A stretch of 64,000 nt of DNA from Arion vulgaris (taxonomy: Eukaryota > Mollusca > Gastropoda > Stylommatophora > Arionidae): contig CM036759.1 in assembly GCA_020796225.1 (NCBI GenBank), positions 20,967,813 to 21,031,812 on the forward strand, read 5' to 3'. Numbering within the stretch: position 1 is the first letter of the stretch; every line of letters starts with the position of its first letter. The position numbers and the translations under genes are program-made. The notes under the pieces were generated by a model. It saw only the letters and a list, made by a program, of their open reading frames with translations. It was not told where the DNA came from and ran no database searches. Below, in pieces: positions 12,180 to 21,325 of the stretch.

Positions 12180-12540
12180 GTCGTAACCACTGATAACCAT
12201 ACGGCCAGCAGACTCATGTAAAAATTCTAGGAAATAAGACCACAATCGTCTCGTGACCTCACATTACATTATTGTTTTATAAAGACAAATTCATTTTAAA
12301 ATCAACACAACATGTTAAATGAAGGTTAACGCTAGAGAATATCAGTATTATTAATATTTGTCATCAATAAATAACCATAGACTCATAGAATTGAGTAAAA
12401 TTGCAGACAAGGTTGCGGTGTTCTATCAAACATATATAAAAACCAGCCCCCAATTCAAATATAGGTCAGGGTTTTCCCGGTCAGTTATGTGTCCCAATAT
12501 TAGAGTTGGTTGTGGTTAGGCCGAGTTCTAAGTCTTATGG
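12180..12540 (+). mobile_element. Dispersed element E, possible MITE
   Basis: A block shared with 9925-10305 and 20575-20945: CCACAATCGTCTCGTGACCT, ATCAACACAACATG, AATATCAGTATTATTAATAT, CATAGACTCATAGAATTGAG, ending TTGGTTGTGG. It is preceded by a SINE-like head at 12058-12115 (GGCCTGGAGGTAAGA). Confidence 0.55.
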
Positions 12541-12619
12541 GAGACAGACTACAAAACGGACAAATCGTATTCAAGTTGAGCACTTTAAAAAGATATTGAC
12601 AGTTGAAAATTGATATTCT

Positions 12620-13135
12620 TCTTCTTCTCGTTCACTGATGTTCAATGTCTACACAATGAGTCCTGTTCTCTGGATGTATGTTGTTGTGTTTGTTAGTTCA
12701 TCAAAGCTTGTTCTGTTAGCTGATGTTCAATGTCTTACTGGACATGATCCTGTTTCTGGCATGTATGATTATTGACAGTTTGATTGAATTCATCGCTTCT
12801 TCTCGTTCACTGATGTTCAATGTCTATACAATGAGTCCTGTTCTCTAGATGTATGTTGTTGTGTTTGTTAGTTCATCAAAGCTTCCAAACAGCTGTGTGT
12901 TCATGTCTGTCACTGTTGGTCAGTGTTCTTTTCGCAGTTGATTCATCAGGTAACAGTCTTGCAGGAAGTGTTCGGCTGTCTGTCCACATGCACGTGTTGG
13001 TGATGGAACTAGTTTTAGTCTGTGTAAGTGTCTGTTCAGTGTGTTGTGTCCAGTTCTAAGTCGAAACAATATCACCTGCCTTGCCCTATCTAGATAGTGG
13101 TAATTGTCTCTTTTCTGGTTCTATTTTCTAATGGC
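12620..13135 (-). mobile_element. RNase-H-type LINE, 3' fragment with internal duplication
   Basis: The minus strand reads LFRLRTGHNTLNRHLHRLKL, then CGQTAEHFLQDC, the zinc-knuckle-like end found after the RNase H domain of Jockey/I-type LINEs. A segment of about 75 bp occurs twice (12636-12710 and 12800-12882), so the 3' part is partly duplicated. Confidence 0.7.
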
Positions 13136-13570
13136 CTTGATGAGCGTTTTCGTTGAAAATCAACAAGATTAAGCTTCAGAGCCGCTGTTCGAGCAACATT
13201 AATAAAAATATGTGTTACAAAAATTCTGGCTAAATTTTATCAGTCAACAAATTACATTGATGATCCTTGACAGTGCTACGGAGTTCATGCACTGCTGTTG
13301 AGATCTTCCTATCTAAGAAAGAAATAGGAACACACATGGTTAGTCACTGAAGAGCAATAACGCTGGTCAAATTAATCAATGAATCAATTAATTCATAACA
13401 TCAGATACAATGTTAACTTAAAATTGATGCATGAATGTAGTGATCTGCAACAGTCTATTTTGCTATGTATTTATTGATACGTATTTAATCACTTTGAATT
13501 TATAATCCGTCAATTTTGTTTATCATATACGCATCGATCATGCAAAAAATTGTTTGCAGGTACGCATCTT

Positions 13571-13791
13571 GACATGACTTCGCCATCAATCACAATAAAC
13601 GAGTCATTGATTTTCTAAGCACCACTTATACGTTCAGTAATTTGCTATTGCTTTCAGAACGGTGAGGTATATTTTTACCATTCATAAAATTTCAAGTGAA
13701 TAAATTTGCTTCCAAACTGTCCGCCGCGGTGTTTGAACCAAGTACACGTGGGTTGTGATAAAGCTCACTACCGCTTAAGTTACAGATGTCC
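13571..13791 (-). mobile_element. tRNA-derived SINE, family B
   Basis: The minus strand starts with an A-box-like GTAACTTAAGCGGTAGTGA and a B-box-like GGTTCAAACAC, then a body with AGTGGTGCTTAGAAAATCAA. Five copies in the window (see also 20101, 21100, 45658, 60403). Confidence 0.75.
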
Positions 13792-13944
13792 ATAAACATT
13801 TGGTGTACAATATTTATGTATATTTGTCTGAGAACTGTTTCGTTACGTTATGTGGTACAGTGCATGACATTTTAGCTATCATGTCTGTCAGGTGTGCATT
13901 TCTTAACCTTTAACTGTTATTTTGATAGCTTTATAACTCCGTGT

Positions 13945-14165
13945 GGGGTATCCTAGAGACACGACTCTGGAGCTAAGTGGTTACGCCTTTGCCTTGCCTT
14001 TAGAAGGTCGTGGGTTCGAATCCGGATCGCGCCGTTCTGTTAATGAGTGCAATTTTTCCAGAGACCACTACAATCGTTGACGTGGCTACGGAGTTTGTGC
14101 TTGGTGCAATATGTTGGCTGGTAAGGGCATCCTGGCGAGTAATTTTCTGAACTCGATACAAGCAC
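13945..14165 (+). mobile_element. tRNA-derived SINE, family D
   Basis: GGAGCTAAGTGGTTACGCC (A box) and GGGTTCGAATCCGG (B box), then TTTTTCCAGAGACC and a body ending near 14160. Related copies: 17995, 44785, 54950, 60788 (minus) and 59115 (plus, truncated). Confidence 0.75.
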
Positions 14166-14870
14166 CTTCTCCGGGTATAGGGGCTTGCGGAATAAATTAA
14201 GCATATCGCGAGCTTGCAAGCCTGAGGATAAGAGGAGGTATAAAGGAGAAAAATATGTGCATCAGTAGGTGTATAATATACTGATGTTGCGATGGTGGAT
14301 AGGTTTATGGTGATAGTGATGTCAAGAAAGTTGACACAAGAAGTGGAGATGTGAGAGGTAAATCGAATAGCAGGGTTGAAAACATTAATGAAATTTATGA
14401 AACGTGATAAATCAGCTTCAGGCATATCAGTAATGTTAATACAGTCATCGATGTATCTGTGATAAACGGACGGAAAAGGCCTTCATATGTATTCCATACT
14501 AGGTGTTCAAGATAACCCATGAGCAGACGAGCATAACTAGGTCCCATTTTAGAGCCAATGGCGACCCCACTGATCTGCTCAAAGAATTGGTCATTGAACT
14601 GAAGGAGTTGAGAGTGAGAACTAGTTCTGCAAGACGAATGAGAGCAGAGGTTGAGAAAAGTGTATTAGTTCTCCTAACGAGAAAGAACTGAAGAGCTATA
14701 AGGCCGTCGGAATAAGGTATAGAGGTGTACAATGAGCACACATCAAGGAGGAAGAGACGGTAGGTCCTGTCAGGTGGGAGGTAAATGGTCCAAGACAGAA
14801 ATGTTGTAATAGATAAACATTGAAACGAACTGAGAGTGGAGTAAAATATCGGACTTAGTTTCATGTAAGA
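14000..14870 (-). mobile_element. Penelope-like element, reverse transcriptase fragment
   Basis: On the minus strand the upstream frame (14864 down to 14499) carries FLLDVCSLYTSIPYSDGL, and a second frame holds YHRYIDDCINITDM (about 14413-14455) followed by SVNFLD-like sequence. LD-x-x-SLYT-x-IP and YIDD are RT motifs in the form typical of Penelope-like elements. The two halves are in different frames near 14465-14500 through a small indel. The GIY-YIG endonuclease region is not seen downstream, so the copy is partial and dead. Confidence 0.75.
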
Positions 14871-14924
14871 GATTGAATGAGTTGCTAAAGATAGTGCTTT
14901 ATGGAGAAATTACTTGCAGGCCAT

Positions 14925-15025
14925 CTCTCTCTCTCTCTCTTTTTTACCCGGATTGGGGCATAGGCCCTCAACCAACTCATGCCAAGTCTTCCTATCTCTA
15001 GCTATCTCCTGCAGCTCCCTTTAGC
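14925..15025 (-). mobile_element. LINE 3' tail with TC/GA microsatellite
   Basis: A short copy of the 3' end of the 4690-6150 RTE element in reverse: TC dinucleotides, then accggattggggcatagg and onward, matching 6020-6145. Confidence 0.75.
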
Positions 15026-15029
15026 TTGC

Positions 15030-15820
15030 AGGCCCTATGTAGCGAAAAATGGAAGGGAAAAATATAATAAATGTTTATTACAGTCTACTTTATTATAACT
15101 ATTTCAGTAATAATTACATAATGTTTTTGCTGAATAATGTAGCTAAAACTCATTGGGACAAGGGAGAAAAATGATGGGAGGAGACATATAGAGATCAAGA
15201 GTTCTTGGACTACCGAGAAAGATGATATTGAGCAGCTCACAGCATAACACGATATATCGTCCACAACTGAGTTGATCACAATATCCTAGGACAGAGACTT
15301 TATGAAATGCATGATCCTCAACGGCAGCAGTCGCGGCAGCTGATGACGATTTGTTTAGTCAAATATATTCTTCAAATTATTTTAAAATATATTTTTCAGG
15401 TTTTATACCGAATTTGTGGAACTCATTAGAGCAAGACCTAGAGCTTTAGCTTATTAAATTGAACACAACACGGGCTGTGGATAATGAGCCCATACCCATA
15501 CCATGAGCACAAGTGAGGAAAGGAATTGACTTTTCTACCTCCTGTCTTCTTTGTGTAAAAATGTAAAGTGACAAGTATAATCTCCAGAAAATGTTCATTT
15601 TTTATATAGATTTGTACTTAATTGTAAAGAAATAGTTGTGTATATATGATTTTACATTTGGTGGAGCTCCATGATAACCATTTAGAGAGATCTCTAAGAA
15701 GTGATCCCGAACAGACAATGCAAACATTGCAAGTACTGCAATGCATTTATCCATTAATTCACGAATTATACTGGTAAAGTACTGAGTAATTTACGCTGAA
15801 ATGAAATCGAGAGCCGACAT
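15030..15820. other. Non-coding stretch, nothing recognised
   Basis: No gene, repeat or structured motif recognised between the LINE tail and the 39-bp array. Confidence 0.55.
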
Positions 15821-15825
15821 AATTC

Positions 15826-16065
15826 ATAGAAAGAAATTTACCACTCGTTTATTATTTGTTACTAAAAGAAAGAAATTTACCACTCGTTTATTCTTTGTTA
15901 CTAAAAGAAAGAAATTTACCACTCGTTCATTCTTTGTTACTAAAAGAAAGAAATTTACCACTCGTTTATTCTTTGTTACTAAAAGAAAGAAATTTACCAC
16001 TCGTTTATTCTTTGTTACTAAAAGAAAGAAATTTATCACTCGTTTATTCTTTGTTACTAAAATTG
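15826..16065. repeat. Tandem array, 39-bp unit, 6 copies
   Basis: CCACTCGTTTATT recurs every 39 bp from 15841. Because 39 is 13 codons, open frames cross it on both strands; they are not taken as genes. Confidence 0.95.
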
Positions 16066-16324
16066 TAAAATTGTGAATTTCTTGCACCAGGCAATGGAAA
16101 GTGGTGGAGGGTGTGTGGGTTGGTGTGGTGACATTTAATCCCATGACAGTTAATACCGGACATTTAATCCCGAGGACATGTAATCCAGAAGATATTTAAA
16201 TCCCACTGACATTTAATGCTTGTCAACTTAATACCTCAACGTTTTGTATGAACAAAAATCCCAACTTTTAACATCCTGTCCCAGATGCTTGAGGAGAATC
16301 TGCTCCAAACGTGGCCATCTCTAC

Positions 16325-16800
16325 CGTTTCCGCCCGTGTATTGCCAGGGCTCACAAGGGGAGCAAAGAATAGTAGCACTGCGACCTACAAGATAAGAAGC
16401 GACTGAGGTAGGGGCCTAAGGAAGCAACCCTAGTCTTCTTTTTCTTCTGCGATCAGCTTCTGCTATGTGACTACTCCGGTATGTGTCATAAACAAGGCGG
16501 TGTGCTGAGGTCTTCGCCGGACCCATAATTTGTTTTCTAGTGTTATTTCTGTTGGCCAGATTTCCATTCTCACACAGCTCAGGCTGTGGCAGTCTTGCAG
16601 GATGTGCTCTGGGGACTGCTTTGGTGCTCCATAGGTGCAGGCAGCCGAGTCCCTGAGAACCATTCTATGGAAGTGTGCTCTGAGACGCTATCTTAGTAAA
16701 TAAAAAGTATCGCAGAAATTGGATGTACTGGCCTATGTAGGCGCTTAACCGGCACAACGTAAATCGCTCTTAGGCTGAAAGAGTGGTTAACAAGTGATCG
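16325..16800 (+). mobile_element. Hairpin-core repeat, subfamily F, interrupted
   Basis: The 5' part (ctcacaaggggagcaaagaa, cactgcgacctacaa) ends near 16440 and the 3' part (GATGTACTGGCCTATGTAGG, CAACGTAAATCGCTCTTAGG) resumes at 16715 after a LINE fragment. Its last bases seed the 21-bp array that follows. Confidence 0.6.
16445..16690 (-). mobile_element. RNase-H-type LINE C-terminal fragment
   Basis: The minus strand reads CTYGAPKQSPEHILQDC and ENKLW, the post-RNase-H end of Jockey/I-type LINEs. It sits between the 5' half (16325-16440) and 3' half (16715-16800) of a hairpin-core repeat, as if inserted in it. Confidence 0.65.
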
Positions 16801-17006
16801 ATATAGAGCGTTCGAAGGTCGATATAGAGCGTTCGAAGGTCGATATAGAGCGTTCGAAGGTCGATATAGAGCGTTCGAAGGTCGATATAGAGCGTTCGAA
16901 GGTCGTTATAGAGCGTTCGAAGGTCGATATAGAGCGTTCGAAGGTCGATATAGAGCGTTCGAAGGTCGATATAGAGCGTTCGAAGGTCGATATAGAGCGT
17001 TCGAAG
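16796..17006. repeat. Tandem array, 21-bp unit, 10 copies, grown from a repeat tail
   Basis: Units of 21 bp (core CGATATAGAGCGTTCGAAG) are nearly identical, with one A-to-T change. A single unit sits in the same place near the 3' end of the hairpin-core repeat at 57925-57950, so the array is a tail expansion. Confidence 0.95.
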
Positions 17007-17119
17007 AAGAACTAAATTGTTTTGAAGTCCGTGAGAACTATGGATTTGACAATGGTTCTAAGTACTTTTGCAACGTTCAGCTCTTATCTGTATGACGGAG
17101 TCGTCGATAGTAAAGTTAA

Positions 17120-17215
17120 TAATACTGCATTAGTGACCATGTGCCTTGGAAACTCAGAGGTTCGAGCCCAGCTTTGGTCAAAAATTGTCGGTGTGTGCAA
17201 GGTACGCAGTTGAAC
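17120..17215 (+). mobile_element. tRNA-like repeat fragment
   Basis: TGCCTTGGAAACTCAGAGG then TTCGAGCCCAGCTTTGGTCA; a diverged relative lies at 42700-42765 (TTCGAGGCTAGCTTTGGCCA). Only the B-box half is recognisable. Confidence 0.4.
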
Positions 17216-17994
17216 TACATGAGATCCTGATCCTTCACTTGGAGGAATAAATTACAATTACTTCTGAAGTTAGGGTAAGGCTCACCTAAATTGTGAAGGA
17301 TACTGGTGATAAGAAAAGCAAGCCTTCACGCCAAATTTGGTCAGCGACTTATTTTAAGCACATGACTAGGACTGAATTCATAGATGGAGTTGAAAAAAAC
17401 ACTCGAAACGTTCAGCTTTTATCTGTACGAACTACTTCTGAATTCGACAAAGATCCACCGCATAGCGAGGGATACCAGTTAAATGGTAAGCAGGTCTCAC
17501 GCAAAAATCAGTCAGAAGCGCGATACCAGTACCGCCTGAATTGACAGCTGGCGATCCCAGAAGAATTTGTATGAAGAAGCGCACTTGTTGGGTACAATAC
17601 ACAACCTCAGAATTGAATTCATATCCGATTGAGACTAAATGATATAAAGCAGACAAACTATGGTTGAAACAACAGAGAATGTATTATCAGTTAACTAAAC
17701 GAATCTTCTAGCCAACCCATCCAAGAGAACATTGCTGTACAGAATATTAATGTGTCTCATGTCTACACCCCTATACTTGTGTGTGTGTTCTCATTTGTCC
17801 CTCAGCCGTCATAGACAGATCGGTTGTGTTTATGGTATGGACTGTGTCAGATAACGTTTACATCTCATGATGATGCTGGTAAAGGTTTATTTATTCACTG
17901 CGGTATATATTCACCGTTGCTAGAGTTTATAGCTACTCTTGCTAGTTTGATGTTTCCATCACCGTGTATTTATTTTGAAGTCTAAATGGTCTAA

Positions 17995-18165
17995 TGCCAA
18001 AGGATTGACTTCATTGCTCCCCTGGTTTACCCTATATGGCTCGATACCTCTCCTCAGAAATACCACACCACCTGCCGGGAGTATTACGCTACGCCCGAAC
18101 ACCGTAGCTCGGGGCAACAATCATAGGGTCTCTGCCCAAAAAATGCACTCGTGAATAGAAGTACG
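17995..18165 (-). mobile_element. tRNA-derived SINE, family D, head truncated
   Basis: The minus strand starts at CACGAGTGCATTTTTTGGGC, has GAGACCCTATGATTGTTGCC, GCTACGGTGTTCGGGC, and ends with CAATGAAGTCAATCCTTTGG. Confidence 0.7.
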
Positions 18166-18179
18166 AATACCAAATAGTC

Positions 18180-18390
18180 GAGTGTCACTAGACAAGCACT
18201 TGAGGTGAACCCGCAAGGAAAACGGAAAAAGGGACATCCTTAACAGACCTGGAGACAAAGTCTTCTTGAGGAACTGAAAGGGCTGGATCTATTCTGGCAG
18301 ACCATTAAAAACCGCCAGAGACAGGGAAAAGTGACGAACAACTGTTAAGATCCTATGCTCCACGAGCAGCGTAGAGAAAAAAGTAAGTAG
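18180..18390 (+). mobile_element. RTE-like LINE 3' fragment
   Basis: Matches 6850-7050 (plus) and the start of the 54580 copy (minus): CACTAGACAAGCACTTGAGG through tcctatgctccacgagc. No open frame. Confidence 0.65.
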
Positions 18391-18837
18391 TAATACCAAA
18401 ACTGTCCCATCACACTATTCTGCTATTTAAAGAAAAGTATCAATTTGATCGTGATTTGTCTTCTTGAACGGTCAGCATTAAACTGGCTAAATACACAGCT
18501 GACGCTTTTATTTATGAAGCTCGTCACCCTATCCGCCTTTTGCAGACGCGCCTGTTGTCTTCACAAAGCTACCTTAGTTGTTGCAGCAGTTTTCTATGTT
18601 GTGGTTGATAACGACTTTTTGTTGGAAACATCGATTATGTTTCTTACTACAATTTACATTTTTACCCAAATTAGACAATTTGTTTGGATAAATTAATAAT
18701 GGATAATTACGACAACAGAGATGGAATATCTGCAGAAAATAGTTAAAGTAGCAACGAAAGATAAGATATAAAAAACGAGACTATTAGAAAAATTGTTGAA
18801 ATGATATCTTAATAAGCTAGAAAATATCTTCTTCTTC

Positions 18838-19190
18838 TGCGTTCTCACTAGATTGAGATTTCGGATTCTCTAATAAAGGCAGCCGTCTTTCTCAGATTAT
18901 CAGCAACGCCATAGAGTTTGTCTTGGAAGCTAGTGTAAGTGGGCCACCTCTTTCTTCTCAAGTCTGCATACTGGGGGCAGTTCTGTAGGATATACTTCCT
19001 ATGATTTCTGCTTCCCCGTTTGTGTTGACCTCTTCCCACAGTAAGTTTTGGCCGCCCTTGTGATGGTAGGTCTGACATTCTTACTGCGTGGCTAAATCGC
19101 CGAGGCAGATTGGCGACCGTAGAATCCGTTATCTCATTCCGCATTATGAGGGGTCGTTGCACCATGTTATGCGCCTTACGGCCTGGTTCA
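18838..19190 (-). mobile_element. RNase-H-type LINE C-terminal fragment
   Basis: The minus strand reads YILQNCPQYADLRRKRWPTY and QDKLYGVADNLRKTAAFIRE, nearly the same as the fragment at 63254-63900. It starts at a CTT run (18829-18838). Confidence 0.75.
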
Positions 19191-19321
19191 TCCGTTTTCT
19201 GCAAGCATTTGTTTCGGGTTAGCATTCCCTAAGATAATATTAAGACACAACAAACCAAATGGTTCGGCCGTGTAACACGATCACCCCCCAACAATACACC
19301 ACAACACCTATTTAGATATAG

Positions 19322-19505
19322 TGGCTTGCCCGCCTGCTCAGCATGTTGGACGACGGGTGATAAGCCCCTTGTGAGTGCGGTTCAATTCCGCGGACTGGTA
19401 GAAAAGCCACAGATTCTCCCGATGATTTACGGTGTTCGTGGCACCGAACCGAAGGTTACGATGTCCATGGCAACGAGCCGAAAGCTCAAGTGCTTCTGGA
19501 TCGGA
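19322..19505 (+). mobile_element. Short dispersed repeat, SINE-like (second copy)
   Basis: Second copy of the 2205-2400 repeat, same strand, with B-box-like GGTTCAATTCC near 19380 and a matching 3' end. Confidence 0.55.
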
Positions 19506-19849
19506 AAAAAAGATACAATGGCTACATTACCTAAAAGTTGCCCAGGTAAACGATGGATCACAGAAATATAAACGGTGGTAGGAACCACTATATACACATT
19601 CAAAGAAAACACACATTCAAAGAAAACACATTCAAAAGTTGACACTTTTAGTGTTTATATCTTTTTTTCTTACCGTCTCTTTCTACTTATGTTCTATTTT
19701 ATATTATTATTAACTTATGTCATGATATGCTCACATCCTGTTGTTCTTTAGCCCTCGTCGTTTTTAAAATATAATGCCTGGTATATATAATAATTAATGG
19801 TAGATATAATAATTCCTTTCGTGCCGTTATACGTTACATAGGACCAGAA

Positions 19850-20040
19850 AGTAATTTCTCCATACCGTTCTATCCTGTGCAACTCTCTCAATCTCTTCCA
19901 TGGAACCGAGACCGATATTTCTTGCCTCTCTCAGCAAAGTTCGTTTCAGGGTCTTCTTAGGTCGTCTTCTCTTTCTTGAACTCTGATTCCACTTCAGTTC
20001 CTGCTTTGGTATTATTTGATGATTTTTCTCAAGTTGGTCT
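19850..20040 (-). mobile_element. LINE C-terminal tail fragment
   Basis: The minus strand translates to KRRRPKKTLKRTLLREARN and IERVAQDRTVW, the R-P-K-K-T-W-R and A-Q-D-R-x-x-W signature at the end of RTE/CR1-like ORF2 proteins. Confidence 0.6.
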
Positions 20041-20100
20041 AGATATGTATATTTATATATCTGTTTGCATTACTCTTACTAGGCAAACTCAACTGATTGA

Positions 20101-20343
20101 AAAATGAAAATCGTGGCATATCCTAAAGGACGTAGCCATCAACCTCAGTAAACGAGTTTCTAGGCACCACTTATACGTTCAGTAGTTTGCCATTGCTTTC
20201 TGAACGGTGAGGTCTATTTTTACCGTTTTGTAAAAATCCCACGGAAACGATTTTGCTTCCAAAACTTGCCCGCCGTGGGGTTTGAACCAGGTACGCTTGG
20301 GTTTGTGATCGAGCTCACTATCGCTTGAGCTACAGACGCTCAC
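20101..20343 (-). mobile_element. tRNA-derived SINE, family B
   Basis: The minus strand has TAGCTCAAGCGATAGTGAGC (A box) and GGTTCAAACCCC (B box), with the family body to the conserved end GATATGCCACGATTTTCAT. Confidence 0.8.
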
Positions 20344-20499
20344 CTGATTATAATACTCATAACATTATTCTGTGAAAACCGTATCTACGTGGTTTTCATA
20401 TATCCTCTTTGACGTTTATCAAAACATCAAAGGTCTCAACTCTCAGCACTTCACTTTCAGATTTGCATGTCGTCAGCTTTCTTTGTTTGATTTAAACAG

Positions 20500-21075
20500 A
20501 GCCGCAGTAGAGCAGTTGCTAGTGAACTAGCTTCTTAGGATAGTGGTCCGGGTTCAATTATTCAGGTGGGCATAGGCAGAGCCAACTATAAACGTATGGG
20601 CCTTCGGACTCAGGTAAGAATTATGGAAAATCAGACCCCAACTACACCACGTGACCTCACATTCCAGTATTGGTGTATATAGACAAATTCATTTTAAAAT
20701 CAACACAAAATGCTAAATCGAAGTTATATTATGCAACAAGTTAAGTTTAACAATAAGGAATATCCATATTATGAATATTTTCACCAATAAATAACCATAG
20801 ACTCACAAAATTGAGTAAAATTGCAAAAAAGCTTGCAGTGCTCTATCAAAAAATCTATATTTTCAGGTCCCCTTTATGATCTAGGTCAGGAACCCTTGTC
20901 AGTTGTCTGGCCTAGTTATCTAGAGTTGGCTGTGGCATAGGTCATAGACTATTTTTCCAGATAGTAATGGCTCTCAGGTTGACCCATCCACATCACCCAT
21001 CGTGTGCTGACAGTCAGTGAAAAATACAGACCTAACACAGTATAACTAAATATACCTCGAGGTATCACAAATGGT
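20500..21075 (+). mobile_element. SINE family G interrupted by element E
   Basis: Head 20500-20570 (GAGCCGCAGTAGAGCAGTTG, B-box-like GGGTTCAATT) and tail 20950-21075 (TGGCTCTCAGGTTGACCCAT, AAAAATACAGACCTAACACA) match the intact SINE at 39617-39875. The 370 bp between are element E, whose ends show the short inverted match AGCCAACT / AGTTGGCT. Confidence 0.6.
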
Positions 21076-21099
21076 TCATTTACTTTTTTTTTTAAAATA

Positions 21100-21325
21100 G
21101 GAAAAATAAAAATCGTGACATATCGTTTACAAGATGTCGCCATCAACAACAGTAAATGAGTTGTCGATTTTCTAGCACCACTTATACGTTCAGTAGTTTG
21201 CCATTGCTTTCTGAAGGTGAGGTCTATTTTAGCGTTCGAAAAATCCACATCAGCAAATTTGCTTCCAAACTGCCCGCCACGGCATTTGGACCAGGTACAC
21301 GGGAGTTGTGATCGATATCACTACC
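21100..21325 (-). mobile_element. tRNA-derived SINE, family B, seed of the 27-bp array
   Basis: The same body as 20101-20343 in reverse. At its 5' (A-box) end the copy passes directly into the tandem array: the last SINE bases (GATCGATATCACTACCGCTA) are already the array unit. Confidence 0.8.

Noticed and set aside
13950..14035. Possible functional tRNA gene
   Set aside because: The A and B boxes belong to SINE family D, which recurs with the same non-tRNA body in the window.
15824..16144. A 106-codon minus-strand frame with LVTKNKRVVNFF repeats
   Set aside because: 39-bp tandem array, open on both strands.
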